DNA of 64,000 nt, taken from Costus lasius (taxonomy: Eukaryota; Streptophyta; Magnoliopsida; Zingiberales; Costaceae). The notes under the pieces were generated by a model. That model made no database searches and had not been told where the DNA came from. It saw nothing but the letters and a program-made list of their open reading frames with translations. This document shows positions 25,011 to 37,234 of this stretch, one piece after another. The stretch spans positions 64,960,018 through 65,024,017 of the forward strand of contig CM050453.2 in NCBI GenBank assembly GCA_027563935.2, in the 5' to 3' direction. Every line of letters starts with the position of its first letter. Positions within the stretch are counted from its first letter, which is position 1. The translations under genes and the position numbers were made by a program.

Positions 25011-26386
25011 CTACTCATCATCATCTGATCGGGTGGCCTCAGAGTCTCTCGCAGTCTTCTCTGGATCATAGTATGGGGTTCCTCCCTGATCACCTTGGTA
25101 TACATAGTCTCTGTGATCAGTATACCCAAAGCGGTCATAGAGGAAGTTGCCCATGTCTTCCATATGATTGCACAGCCTCTCCATATCTCTGTGGATGTAC
25201 CCCAGAGTCTCATCCATCCTATCCAGGCGGCGCTCCTGACTGTACATCTGTGCTGTGAGTGCCTGAAAGCCGAGATCGTGGTGGCTAGTAAATCTGCCCC
25301 TAGGTGTGTGCGAGGAGGTACCAGCAGGCTGTGAAGAGTCATGAGGAGGTGACTCCATCCCATAAGGATCACTCCTTCCACCCCCGGTGGGTGGTGGTGG
25401 AACTGTATCAGGTGATGGAATAAAAGCTCCCTCAGTTTCATTAGGACATAGCTTCCAGTTGGCCCTTTCTCTCACTGTGGTCTTCTCAATGTAGGGTAAG
25501 GGTAGAGGAGAGATATTTGGTCCAAGGACCAAACAAAAAGTGTCGCCCTCTCTAACTATCATCTTCATCGTTATGCAAGACTCAATGTCGAGCCTGCCTT
25601 GCATTCCCTCATGCCGTGTCAGATCCATAGGGCTCTATCCCAAAGTATCTAGCTATAGGAGTAATCAAACCTCCTATCACCACTAATCCTCTACTCGCTC
25701 TGGCCACCTTGTCCATGTGCTTGATCATAAAATAAGCCACATCAACTGCGAATCCACTGAGCATGCCCCAAAGAAAATACAGCTCGTGTTGACGGACCAT
25801 GCCGTCACTGTCTCCTCTCCGAAATACTGTGTGTGCTAGAACCCGATGTGCATATCTGATATAGGGGTTCATGATTTTTGAGGCTCTGGCAGACACACCA
25901 TAGAAGTGGCTCTCATTAGTGATCTAGTTCCAGAATATGTTCTCCATAAATCCAAGGGGTATCTCAGTGTAACCCCCAGTGCTCAATCTAAAGATGTCTC
26001 TCACTTCTTGCAAGGTAAGTTTCCTCTCCTCATTGGCTAATCTGAATGTGATTTCCCCCTCTGCAGGGCCATGAGAGTACTCCAATTATCAAGCTGCTCA
26101 AAAACTCCAAAACAAGGGGTAAGTATGTGTGTGGAGTCATCTGGAAGAATTCCTTAGCCTTGATTCTATCAAACATCCAAAGTAAGTCCTCATAAAGCCC
26201 TAAGGCTTCCAAGGTTCTTCTATCAGCATATTTGGTGTTGATGATTTTCCTTTCTAAAATTTTGTTGTATCTAGCCTCCTGCATCTCATTCCTGAAGAGA
26301 ATCCCATGGGGGTTTTGTGGCTGTGATGATTCAGCAGGGGCCTTCCCCTTTCTCCTTGGTGCAATTGATTTTGTTCTTGGTGCCAT
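25011..26386 (-). pseudogene. Athila-1 env-like ORF (ATHILA ORF-1 family)
   Basis: Recognised from the third ORF of Athila elements, which lies after pol; its function is unproven and sometimes called envelope-like. The start MAPRTKSIAPRRKGKAP at 26386 gives a basic N-terminus. Next come 'RRTLEALGLYEDLLWMF' and, in a shifted frame, 'EERKLTLQEVRDIFRLSTGG'. Then follow 'NPYIRYAHRVLAHTVFRRGD', 'ELYFLWGML' and a C-terminal segment rich in Pro, Gly and acidic residues ending at 25011. Breaks: a frameshift near 26080-26060, a stop near 25924 (Trp-Asn-stop) and another frame change near 25620. No clear transmembrane segment is seen. It is expected to be expressed from a spliced or internal transcript; 26387-27590 upstream holds an array of palindromes. 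Confidence 0.72.
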
Positions 26387-26985
26387 TTCACAAGCTGCAA
26401 GCTTATCAGTCAATGCATACAAATATAACAGTGTAAATTTAGTCGATGGCATCCTATCAACATGTTCTACAAGTGTCTTCAGCTAAAAACAGAGTGAAAA
26501 ACAGAGTAAAAAATCGTGCATGTAATCCCAATCTCAACACAATATGACAAGCATATATCACACTCCCAAAATTATCAGAAACATCAATCCAGCAATTTAG
26601 AGACAAAAATTCATTTAAATTTCATGCTCTAACAAAAAACAAAACAAGTGTCGATGAACAGTAATTCCGAATTGTGCACGTTGCGTTTCAGCTCAGATTA
26701 GTGACGGAAATCGGTCTAAATTCTTCTCAAACAGCAAAGGATTGATAACCTATCTTCTAGTGAGTAAATGCAAACAAGAATCACTTAAAATGATCAAGAA
26801 TCGAGAGAAAACGAGTGAAAGGGGCAAAAATTTGTGAAAACTCGTTAAAGCGGTAAAATCAGAGAATCAGTTACCTAATCGACGACGAGAGTTGAACGGG
26901 AAAGGTCGCCGGCGTCCTCAGGTAGTCGGAGACGATCAGAAATCTAGGAACGGCTCGAAGACGAGTGAGATCTAGGGTAAAAACC

Positions 26986-27475
26986 CTAAAAATGGTCCGG
27001 TCGTAACCCTAAATACAGCACAGGACTCGCGTACAGAAAGCAAAATACGGCACTGTAATGTCTTACGACACTGCCGTAAAATCTTGAAATCTCTCTATTT
27101 GAAAACGAAGCAAAATATGGTACTGTAAAGTAGTTTACGGTACCGCCATAAAATCTCGGCAACGTTCTGTTCAAAACCACTCAAAAATACGGTACCGTAA
27201 AATGCTTTACGGTACTGCCGTAAAATTCAAGCAGCGGATTTTTTTTTTGATGGAAAAATGAAAAAAAAACAAAAATTCAAGAAAATACAGCACGTAAAAT
27301 ACCTTACGGTAGTGCCATAAAAATCACGAAACACTCGGGTTGATTTTGGATCAGAAATACGGTACCGTGAAACACCTTACGGCCATACCGTAATTTCGTC
27401 GCAGCTCTCTGGTCGTGAGGAGTCAGAAATACGGTACCGTAATTTACTTTACGGTACTGCCATATTTTGCTCCAA
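26986..27475 (-). repeat. Array of six palindromic units, period ~70 bp, between protease and env-like ORF
   Basis: Units begin near 27042, 27115, 27185, 27288, 27353 and 27425. Each has two imperfect palindromes such as TACGGTACCGTAA and TTACGGTACTGCCGTAA, then a spacer of about 30 bp. The same units and related spacers ('tctctggtcg', 'gttctgttc') occur in the same orientation in the Athila-1 LTR (42255-42625). The sequence between 26387 and 26985 is otherwise featureless. Confidence 0.85.
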
Positions 27476-27598
27476 ATCACAAAAAACCTACAAAAATAAA
27501 AGAAAAATTAGTCCTAAGCAAAAATCAAGGTAAAGTAAAACTAAGGTGAGGGTCAGAAAGCTTGGGTTGCCTCCTAAGAAGCGGTAATTTAAAGGTCA

Positions 27599-28438
27599 TT
27601 AGCTTGACCCTTTAACAATCGGATGTGATCGTGAACTGCTCGAATGCCCCTCTGATCTTTCTTTTGGTTGGGCATCACATTGAACCACATAAGGCTCAGG
27701 CTTGAAACACTCTCCAAATTTGTTCCAAATTTTCTTTCCTTTGTCAAACAATTTAGATCTTCTTCTTCTTTTTCTTCTTCTTTTTGAATTTCTGTCTTTC
27801 TTTTCCTGTAACACTTTATCAATTTCCTCAGAAGATTTGTTAGTTTCAATATTTGAGGGTTCATCAAATAGATTGCAAACATCATAAACAATATCATCAA
27901 TTACCTCAACACTACACCATGATCCTGAGTAAGAAAGTTTATTCACCGAGTTATTAAGATTAAACTCAATTATTTTGTCACATATATCAAAAGTTATTTT
28001 TCCTTCCTTCACATCTATATTTTCCTTTGCAGTGGCCAACAATGGTCTACCTAAAATTATAGGATTCTTGCTATTTTCCTCCATGTCTAAAACTACAAAG
28101 TCAGCGGGTATAAAAAACTCAACTATCTTGATCGGAACATTTTCTAAGATACCTACAGGATACTTTACCGAAGAGTCCGTGAGCTGCAAAGATATGGATG
28201 TCGGTTTCAGCTCTCCAAGATTTAGTTTCCTGTAGATGGAAAGAGGCATCAGACTAACACTTGCACCTAAGTCACATAAGGCTCGGTGAAAAGCCATAGT
28301 GCCGATAGAACAAGGTATAGAAAAACTACCTGGATCCTTCAGTTTTGGTGGTAGTTTATTTTGAATGACCGCACTACAATCTTCAGTCAATGTAACCGTG
28401 CAAGTACCATAATCATCTAACTTTCTCTTACTAGACAA
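27599..28438 (-). pseudogene. Athila-1 protease region with Arg-rich tail; pol missing
   Basis: The frame continues gag after a TAA at 28439-28441 in the Phe-Leu-Lys linker. The aspartic protease motif is ALCDLGASVSLMPLS, with ILGRPLLATA as its partner, as in other Athila proteases. After 'NLFDEPSN' the usual RT does not follow. Instead there is a Lys/Arg-rich stretch (KKDRNSKRRRKRRRRSK), then 'ECFKPEPYVVQCDAQ', and the frame stops at 27599. The sequence just beyond ('cttaggaggcaacccaagct' on the sense strand) matches what lies after integrase in Athila-2 (52083-52102). RT, RNase H and integrase are therefore absent, apparently by deletion. Confidence 0.85.
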
Positions 28439-28441
28439 TAT

Positions 28442-30232
28442 TTATTTCAAAAACTTTGCATATGAAGGCATTTGAGAAATAACTTCAGTAAAAGGAATAT
28501 TAATGTAAAGCTTTTTTAGGATTTCAAGGAATTTTGCAAATTGTTTGTCTAGTTTGTGTTGAACCAACCTTTGGGGAAAAGGTATTGGTGGTCTATAAGG
28601 AGGAAGCAAATCAGACTCGGAATTACCTTCCTCACATGACACATCCCCTTTTGGTTCATCACCCTTTTGAGGTGTTAAACTGGTTAGGGTTTGTTCATGT
28701 TTAGAAGGTTTTTCTAATTCTGATTCCTCATCATGTTCATCATAAGACTTTTTTTCCTTAAGTTCAACCTTCCCTTTAGGTTCTCCCAGTTGTCTCCCAC
28801 TCCTAGTCATGAGGGCATTGCAATGTTCTCTAGGGTTTATCTCAGGCTTAGCAGGTAACTTCCTAGGGGGTCTGTATGGAGTGCTAGCCTGTTGTGCAAT
28901 TTGGTTTTCTAAAATCTTGTTATGTGCTTCTACTCTTTCCAACCTAGAGTTAATTTGACTAAGATTTTCCTTAAATTCTTCATTTTGCCTACTTTGATTA
29001 GACATGAACTGATTTTGATTTGCCAAAATTTTCTCAAGCATGGATTCTACACTAGAATTCTGATTTGTGTTTTGGTTTTGGTTTGGATTCGGCCTTTGGA
29101 ATCCTCTATTCTCAGTTTGTCCTCTTTCATTGTTATTGTTTCTCCAAGAAAGGTTGGGGTGATTCCTCCACCCAGGGTTATAGGTGTTAGAGTAGGGATC
29201 ATTGGTTTTATTTTGATTGTAAGTCCTTAAGGCATTGACATGTTCATCCCCTTGATCTACAATAATCCTACAGTTTTCAGATGAGTGACCGGTGTTACCA
29301 CAAATTTCACAGGTAATGGAAGAAACAGCAGCAACTTGCATTTTAAAAGAATCGAATCTACTGCATAAAGAGTCTACCTTTTCTGCTAAGGATCGCCATC
29401 CATCATTCTCACTCTTACCTTGAGATGGTCTGTAAAATACTCCCCTCTCTGCAGTCCATTGATTGTGATTTTGGGCCATCTCCTCCAGCAGTTTAAAGGC
29501 ATCCTCACTCATTTTGTTCATAAGAACTCCTCCCGCGGCAGCATCTACAGTTAGTTTGGTATTATACAATAAACCATGATAGAAAGTATGCAATAAAACC
29601 CAATCCTCCAAGCCATGGTGAGGACACTTCCTTTGTAGTTCGTTAAACCGCTCCCATGCCTCGCTGAATGATTCACCATCTTTTTGCTGGAAATTTGTAA
29701 TTTGATTCCTCAGCTGGATTGTTTTGCCTGGAGGGAAATATTTTGTCAGGAAGGAATTTGATAGCTGCTCCCATGTTGTGAAGGTTCCGGTTGGTTGCGA
29801 TTGAAGCCATATCCTCGCCCGGTCCCTAAGTGAAAAAGGAAATAACCTTAGTCTGAGTGCATCATTAGAAACTCCATTCATCTTAATAGTATCACAAAAT
29901 TCTAAAAATAAAGAAAGATGCAAGTTTGGATCTTCCAGTGGAGATCCTCCAAACTGGTTATGTTGGATCATGGAGATAAAACCAGGTTTAATTTCGAAGT
30001 TATTTGCTTCGATAGCGGGTCTAGCAATGCTGGAATGAATTTCTCGTGGGTTAGGGGCTGCATAGTCCCTCAATGTTCTCTGATTATTTGCCATCTCTAC
30101 AACTTCTTCTTGAATCTCCTCTTGAATCTCTTGTGAATCTTCTTCTAGTCTCAACTTCCTATGCGCTCTAAGAGTTTTGTTGATTTCAGGATCCAATGGA
30201 ACAAGTGGTCCTGACCTAAGACTTATGCGCAT
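28442..30232 (-). pseudogene. Athila-1 gag
   Basis: About 596 codons from M at 30232. I chose MRISLRSGPLVPLDPEI because Athila gag proteins commonly begin with a similar Arg-rich stretch before a DPEI-like motif; an upstream M exists at 30250. Domains in order: N-terminal LRDYAAPNP and QNQFGGSPLEDPN; gag core 'FPFSLRDRARIWLQS' to 'WERFNELQRKCPHHGL'; zinc knuckle CEICGNTGHSSENC (about 29310-29269); Asn/Gln-rich linker; then PPYRPPIPFPQRLVQHKLD and FTEVISQMPSYAKFLK. It ends with TAA at 28442, probably GAA in the parent. Gag would form the virus-like particle. The frame is otherwise open. Confidence 0.88.
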
Positions 30233-30357
30233 GCAAAGTAGATAGATCAAGTGATTTTAAGAAAATAGAAAATAAACAAAAAAACAAAAAAAACAGTAAA
30301 TAAAACCTAGTCTAGCAATACTTTCAATGTCTTCAATATTGACAAAACTAAAGTCTC

Positions 30358-30373
30358 CCTGGCAACGGCGCCA
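30358..30373 (-). other. Primer-binding site of Athila-1 (tRNA-Asp type)
   Basis: The sense strand reads TGGCGCCGTTGCCAGG right after the LTR end (GATCACATCA, then AGTTT). This is the Athila-type site complementary to the 3' end of tRNA-Asp, with one change from TGGCGCCGTTGCCGGG. Confidence 0.88.
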
Positions 30374-30831
30374 AAAACTTGATGTGATCCGAAAGGACAC
30401 ACTCTTAAATACGAGCAGGTAGACTAATCTAAGGTGTCGCAGCCAAAACTTGTTTGGCGCACAGGGAATTGTCACCCCCTGATACGACTCCAAAAACTTG
30501 TTGTCCCTAACTCGTAGTGTCCGCAAGTGCACGGATACTCGAAGTAATAAAATAAATATCAATCCCACTGATGGGTGTTATTTCTATATGATTTAAAGTA
30601 TCATTTATATAATCTTTTCAGGCTTTTAATCTTCTTTTATCACTTAATTTGGCATTTTTCCTTGTAAAGTTCAGAATCTTCAATCTTTATTGATTTTCTG
30701 TGAAATGTAGGTTATTTTCTTAGATTTTCGAAGATATTTTGAAGATATGAAGTTATGGGAAAGTTCAGCACATTTTAAGCATCACACAAGAAATTTTTGG
30801 ACTTATATATGCTGAACACGGCCTGGCCATG

Positions 30832-32780
30832 TGTTGGGAAACCCCGGGGACATTTTACAATTTTCAGAGTCATGGACATACATTTTACGTAGCGGAAGAA
30901 TGTCCCCGAAACAGGCCGGTCCCAAAAACCCAGTGAAGATCGCAAGTAAGGGAGTCGACACGATGAGTTAGTAAGTACCTTAGGAGCAATGTGGAGCGAT
31001 GCCGATGTAGGCGTCCAAGTGTGCGCCCTCTGCAGTCTCGCACACACGGATCTCTTGAGTTCTCTTCTTCCACGCCCGGTGCTAGCCTCGGGAAGAAGAT
31101 CCAAGCCTTAGGAAGATGTTTTACTTCTCTTGCGCCACCTAGAGGAAAGATGCGCCAAGTGAAGAGGGAAAACTATCCAAGCCGCCAAGCCCTAGATCTC
31201 TTTGCGCCAAGAGGAAAGGAGGAAGAGGCTTGCGGTTATGGAAGATGCGCCCTTGCTCCAAGCACTCGCCCCTCTCCTTGTGTTCACGCCTTCAAGGATT
31301 GATTACTCACCAAGAGGGGGCGACTAGGGTCACATTTATAGGGCAAGAGGCGGTTAGGGTAATGGCTAGGATCATGACAAGTGTAGGGCTAGGATGAGGA
31401 GGTTTGAGACAAGGAAAGTCTCCAAGACATTTCCATAATTCTCATTCAACCTTTCCTTTTGTTCCCACGCCTTTCCTTGTGCGCCAAGGCCTTGCCTTGC
31501 GCCCCAAGCAATGCCATAGAGGCATGCATTCCATCCTAGGAAGAGAGGGGAGGCGCCATTTACTTCCATAATGGAGCAAAGGCGCCAACATGACCCCATT
31601 ATGCCCCTAGGCGCCTAATGGTTCATGTTTCTCCCCATTATACCCTTTTAGCCTCTCATCTCTTGATGAGAACTTGTCATTGGGCCTCATTGGATAATGA
31701 GCTAGCCCAAACTTCATTACATGGGTTGATTAAGCACTTGGATCCAATCCAATGCAACCCTAATCCAAATGTGACCAACCATGGTCAAATACGGGTCAAC
31801 CTGCCAAAAATGAAGTTTAGCTCCAATAACATTCTTCCATCTCATCAGGCCCATTGGCGCTGATGAAATCTCCCAATTAGATCCGAGTTATCCAATAACT
31901 CGATCATAAGGCTTCCCGTTCAATACGAGAACTCAAGTATCAAGGTGTACGACCCTATAGGTTCCTCTGACGCTGGCAGTGCTGACCAGAGGTCATCACA
32001 AGTAGTGAGTGGCACCTAGCAGTGCATCGCTGCTACCCAGGTCGTTGGAATGGATATCGACATCGACATCCCCATCATCGCAACTAGGTACAGATGCATT
32101 ACAGTCTCTTTGCCGTACTGATATCCGATTGGACAAGTGTGTCACCACTTGTTTTCATCCAATCACATGGCTATGACTAAAACAGGTTCTCACCTGGGTA
32201 TGGCCATACACTCTCAGTCATAGAACCATATAGGAGCTCCATGGATATCATACTTCCTTAGGGAAGGGGCAAATCCTATGTCTGTCCATTGATCTTCTCA
32301 TATGGGTCGCGACATGCTCAATAACAATCGTTATGACCTCCCAGCTACGGCAAGGTGTTAGGTTGTATCAAAGCAAGTCCCTAACCATATAGAATGATCA
32401 ATGACCTCAAGTCAAGGGATCAATGCATCTCCTGTCACTTATGAGGATAACTCATGACACCAAGTCATAGCCTTATAGCGGGTCTATCCAGTATATCCTC
32501 CAATGATATACCTATGTGTCTGCGTTAGGACCACGTGCCTAACCAGCCCACATACCAGTCTCTCAAGTACCAGAGCTATCCCATATCCACTGAGGTACAT
32601 CGACTGGGGATAATTATTTGAGTACAGATCCAATCTGTCTCAAGGGACATTATCATGTAAGTACACAATCGCAGGTGTAGTCAAACAATGATAACGACAA
32701 TGCCAGAATGATATATAAATATCAATGTCAAGTAGTACATAAGTTGACCAAAACTAGGTCCTAGGGCATATACACCAACA
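30832..32780 (-). repeat. 3' LTR of the copia element
   Basis: 1949 bp, the same length as the 5' LTR. The likely promoter TATA box (CCCTATAAATGTG) lies at 31331-31343 on the minus strand. ORFs of 60-110 codons here are LTR shadows. The LTR is unusually rich in GGCGCC and GCGCC words. Confidence 0.93.
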
Positions 32781-33254
32781 ATCTCCCACTTGCACTAAGA
32801 CCTTGAAGTTGAGGAATCTCAACCCCATATCTCTAGCGTGACCATCATGCTTCTGCTGCGCCAAAGCCTTGGTCAATGGGTCTGCCAGATTGTTCTCTGT
32901 GTCTACTCTGCTAATCTTGACATCACCTCTGTCAATGATCTCTCTGATCAGGTGAAATCTTCTAAGTATGTGTTTGGATCTTTGATGAGACCGTGGTTCC
33001 TTGGCTTGTGCAATTGCTCCATTGTTGTCACAGTAGAGTTCAATGGGATCCATTGCACTAGGTACCACTTGAAGATCACATAAGAACTTCCTTATCCAAA
33101 CAGCTTCCTTGGCTGCCTCAGAAGCAGCCACATACTCAGCTTCAGTTGTAGAATCTACTATGGTGGATTGCTTGAAGCTCTTCCAGCATACAGCGCCTCC
33201 ATTTATCTTGAACACATAGCCAGCCTGCGATCTAAAGTCGTCGGGGTCAGACTG
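32754..33254 (-). pseudogene. Copia RNase H domain (3' part of pol)
   Basis: Continues the RT frame after a TAG at 33255-33257 (following Gly-Tyr-Thr-Asp-Ala). Typical copia RNase H motifs are visible: 'STTEAEYVAASEAAKEAVWI', 'LYCDNNGAIAQAKEP', 'RSKHILRRFHLIREI' and 'NLADPLTKAL'. The frame ends inside the LTR at 32754, as is usual for copia elements whose stop overlaps the LTR. RNase H removes RNA from the RNA-DNA hybrid during reverse transcription. Confidence 0.92.
32781..32791 (-). other. Polypurine tract of the copia element
   Basis: AAGTGGGAGAT on the sense strand directly before the 3' LTR start TGTTGG. It primes plus-strand synthesis. Confidence 0.88.
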
Positions 33255-33257
33255 GAA

Positions 33258-34586
33258 CTATGCATCAGTATAGCCCTGCATACTGAGCTCTTCCTGTCCC
33301 CCATAGACCAAGAACAAATCCTTAGTTCTTTTCAAATACTTTAGGATGTTCTTTACAGCCACCCAGTGCTGCAGACCTGGTTTGGATTGGTATCGGCTGG
33401 TTATGCTCACAGCATATGCCACATCTGGTCTAGTACATAACATTGCATACATGATCGATCCTACTGCCGAAGCATAAGGAATTCGACTCATGTCATCCCT
33501 CTCAGCCTGTGTTGTAGGACACTGGCTCTTTGAGAGAGTAAGACCATGTCTCACTGGAAGGTATCCTTTCTTGGATTGCTCCATGTAGAACCTCTCCAGT
33601 ACCTTATCAATGTAAGTACTTTGACTAAGGGCCAGAAGCCTCTTGGATCTATCCCGGTAGATCCTCACGCCTAGAATATAGGCGGCCTCCCCTAAGTCTT
33701 TCATCTCGAAACACTTCCCCAACCATGTCTTCACAGCTTGAAGACTAGGGATGTCGTTTCCGATGAGCAGTATGTCATCAACATACAAGACCAGAAAAAT
33801 CACCAAGCACCCACTGAATTTTCTGTATACACAGGCGTCATCTTCGCTTTTGATAAAGCCATAATCTCTCACGGCCTCATCAAATCGAAGATTCCAACTT
33901 CGAGATGCTTGCTTTAATCCATAAATGGACCTCTTTAGCCTGCAGACCTTATTAGCCTCTGCAGGATGGATGAAGCCATCAAGTTGTGACATATACACAT
34001 CCTCAGTCAGCTTCCCGTTAAGGAACGCTGTCTTCACATCCATCTGCCATATCTCATAGTCATGATATGCAGCTATAGCAAGCAGAATCCGAATGGATTT
34101 AATCATGGCAACCGGCGAGAAGGTTTCATCATAGTCCACCCCGTGGACTTGTTTAAATCCCTTAGCCACTAGTCTACCCTTATAGGTAACTATTTTGCCA
34201 TCCATGTCTGTCTTCTTCTTGAAGACCCATTTACACCCTATGGGTTTTACCCCATCAGGCAGCTCAACCAAATCCCAGACTTGGTTAGCCGACATGGAAT
34301 CCATCTCGGATCGCATGGCGTCAAGCCATTTCTCGGAGTCTGGTCCACTGACCGCCTCATCATAGGTTCTAGGTTCATCCTCAATGATGAAGATCCCATC
34401 GTGTTGGGTCGGTAGCGACCCATACCTTTCAGGTGCACGACGAATTCTCCCAGACCTACGCGGAACCTGTGTCTGAGCCTCAGGTTGCCTAGCAACCAGT
34501 GCAGGTGGCTCAGATTCCATCTCTTTGTCTTGTGCTTGCACTTGGACCTCATCCAAGTCAAACTTCCTCCCACTAACTTCTTTCAT
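33258..34586 (-). pseudogene. Copia reverse transcriptase
   Basis: 442 codons holding the whole copia RT domain. A spacer with RRSGRIRRAPERYG is followed by 'WDLVELPDGVKPIGCKWVFK', 'RLVAKGFKQVHGVDYDETFS', 'QMDVKTAFLNG' and the catalytic YVDDILLIGN. Then come 'FEMKDLGEAAYILGV' and 'CTRPDVAYAVSITSRYQ'. The two catalytic aspartates of YVDD and the Asp of QMDVKTAFL are intact. It is out of frame with the gag-integrase ORF upstream because of a small indel around 34605-34620. A TAG at 33255 separates it from RNase H. Confidence 0.95.
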
Positions 34587-34600
34587 AAGAAATTCTTTCT

Positions 34601-36718
34601 CTAGAAAGACAGCACCCCGACAAAAACTTTGTTCTCGGTTGGGACATAGAAGTAGTATCCTTTAGTTTCCTTAGGATACCCCACAAACACACACTTATCA
34701 GATCTAGGTTCTAGCTTGCTAGAATCCTGACGTTTGACATAAGCCTCACATCCCCAGATCCTGATAAACGTGAGATTAGGGCGTCTCCCACTCCACACCT
34801 CGTATGGTATTTTGGAGACACTCTTAGATGGAACATTATTCAGTATCAGAGAAGCTGTTTCTAGTGCATGCCCCCAGAATGATGAAGGTAGAGTTGCATG
34901 ACTCATCATGGATCGAACCATATCCAATAAAGTTCGATTTCTCCTTTCAGACACACCATTCCATTGAGGTGTTCCAGGAGGAGTGAGTTGGGATATGATC
35001 CCACACTCTCTCAGATAGTCAAAGAACTCACCACTCAGGTATTCTCCACCTCGATCTGATCGAAGAGCTTTAATGGATCTTCCAAGCTGGTTCTCTACTT
35101 CATTCTTGAACTCCTTGAATTTCTCAAAGGATTCAGATTTATGTCTCATTAAGTAGACATAGCCATACCTACTGAAGTCATCAGTGAAGGTAATGAAGTA
35201 GTTGTACCCTCCTCTGGCTTGTTTATTGAAGGGCCCACACACATCAGTATGTATGAGATCCAATAAACCTTCTGCCCTCTCACCAATCTTGGTGAAGGGC
35301 GCCTTTGTCATTTTCCCTAATAAACAAGGTTCACAAGTATCAAATTCCTCCAAGGAACTCGAATCTAACAATCCATTTGCATGGAGTTGTTGGATGCGAT
35401 TCTTGTTTATATCGGCTAATCGACAGTGCCATAGGAATGCACCAACTGAACCACTCAGTTTGGTCCTCTTATTGCTTATGTTACAAATAGAACTTTCCAT
35501 ATCCAAGATATATAGACCATTGCACAAAGTACCCTTCCCATAGAACATATTTGCAAATGAAAAAGAACAGGAGTTCTTATTTATTTCAAATTTAAATCCT
35601 TTCCTTGCCAAGCAAGGAATGGATACAATGTTCTTTGTTAACGAAGGTACACAAAAGCAATTATCTAGTTCTAATTGAAGTCCAGAAGGCAAGGAGAGAG
35701 TCAAAACGCCTACAGCAACAGCAGCAACCTGTGCCCTGTTTCCAACGCGTAGGTCAATCTCTCCAAGCCGCACCGATCTACTTTTCTTGAGCCCCTGCAT
35801 ATTTGTACAAATATGAGCTCCACATGCGGTATCCAATACCCATGACATAGATGTAGAAAGATTGACTTCTGTAACATAGATACCTGAGCTAGAAGTTAAG
35901 GCCAAGCCTTTCTTCTCCTCATTCTGAAGCTGCTTGCAGTCCCTTCTCCAGTGGCCCTGCTCGCCACAGTGAAAACACCTCTGTTCCTTTGACCTCTTCA
36001 CCTTTTTCTTCAGTGCTTTGGTAGGACCTCTGGCACTGCTCTTAGCACGTGACTTTCCCTTCTTCTTTATCTTCTTGGTCGCAGGGACCAAAAGAACAGA
36101 ATTGGGTTTGGTCTTACCCATCTCTCGCTCGGCTGTTTGGAGCATATTCATCAATTCCTCCCTTGTGCACTCAATCCGGTTCATGTTGAAGATAATGATA
36201 AACAGACTGAAGCTAGGGGGCAGGGAATGAAGAATAAGATCAACAACTAGCTCATTGTCTATGGTGTGTCCCAGTCTCCTGAGATGATCCACATTCCCAA
36301 TGAGTTTGAGAACATGGGGTCTCACTGGTGCACCTTCAGACAACTTGCACCGAAAGACTGGTTTGGCTGTGTCAAATCTCTCAGTTCTAGCCTGAGCCTC
36401 GAACATCTGTTTCAGACGAGTAATCATCTGAAAAGCGTTCTGCTCCTCATATTGCACCTGCAGTTCAGGTGCCATACTGGCTAGCATAAGACATGAAACC
36501 TCCAAAGAGTCATCCTGATGCTTTCTATAAGCATCTCTGTCTGCCGTTCGGGCATTAGGCGGAGGAGCCGCAGGAAGAGCCTGTTCAAGGACATACAGCT
36601 TCTTCTCGAGCTTGAGGACTATCCTCAAGTTCCGATGCCAGTCCATAAAGTTAGTTCCAACTAACTTATCCTGATCAAGGAGGGATCGCAGTGATAATCC
36701 GCTAGTGTTCGTAGCCAT
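34601..36718 (-). pseudogene. Copia gag, protease and integrase
   Basis: 705 codons from ATG 36718 (MATNTSGLSLRSLLDQDKL). Gag core: 'FMDWHRNLRIVLKLEKKLYV' to 'ELMNMLQTAEREMG'. Zinc knuckle: CFHCGEQGHWRRDC. The protease has WVLDTACGAHIC in place of the usual Asp-Ser/Thr-Gly, so D-T-A may impair it. A GAG-pre-integrase region carries the integrase zinc ligands ('LWHCRLADINKNRI', 'CEPCLLGKM'). Integrase core: DVCGPF, 'FITFTDDFSRYGYVYLM', 'ALRSDRGGEYLSGEF', 'TPQWNGVSERRNRTLLDM', giving the D, D and E residues. The frame ends at 34601 because of the indel; the frame that continues is at 34586. No other stop is present. Confidence 0.93.
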
Positions 36719-36895
36719 TATTCTACAACACCCAAGAAGAACAGATTAGTACTACTTCGAATCATTTAAACTGGACTTGTTTTAAATGATTTCTGCTCTC
36801 ACTATTTTAAATTCGAGTTGACAACCCACAAAGTCAATCGGGAAGTTTAAGACTTCCTAGTGAGATGGGATCCTTATTTCACATGAGGCTTCACG

Positions 36896-37234
36896 TCCCA
36901 CGAGGGTGGGATGAGATTCACAAAGTAACCCATGCTTCCTAAGGTGGGCTCGCCGGCCGATTGCTCCAAGCAACTCCCCTTGTTGAGACAGTCTGGGCAT
37001 TTCATGTCCAGCGAGGGCTGGATACAACATGAAACCTTTACCTCTCAATGATGCCTCTAGACTTTCACCATGCGCCCAGCACATGTGAATTTCTAGTCAA
37101 GTCCATTCCTAACCGTTATGCCCAGGGCCAACGAGTTTCCTTGCGAAGGCACGCCCAGGTTAAAACTGGACTGGGAAAACCATTGCCACCACGCACTTTC
37201 TAAAGATAAGTGGGTGTGTCCCACAAGGGTGGGA
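36896..37234 (-). other. Three covarying hairpins in the copia leader
   Basis: Plus-strand text: TCCCAC-GAGG-GTGGGA (36896), TCCAGC-GAGG-GCTGGA (37007) and TCCCAC-AAGG-GTGGGA (37219). Six-base stems pair perfectly in all three, and two stem positions change on both arms in the middle copy. On the RNA strand the loops read CCUC, CCUC and CCUU. Confidence 0.7.

Noticed and set aside
26986..27475. Regular palindromic units considered as a CRISPR array
   Set aside because: The units are degenerate, spacers are related to each other, the same array occurs in LTRs, and the genome is a plant.
30775..32760. ORFs of 60-110 codons within the copia LTRs
   Set aside because: They recur in each LTR copy in both directions and have no domain; they are shadows of LTR sequence.
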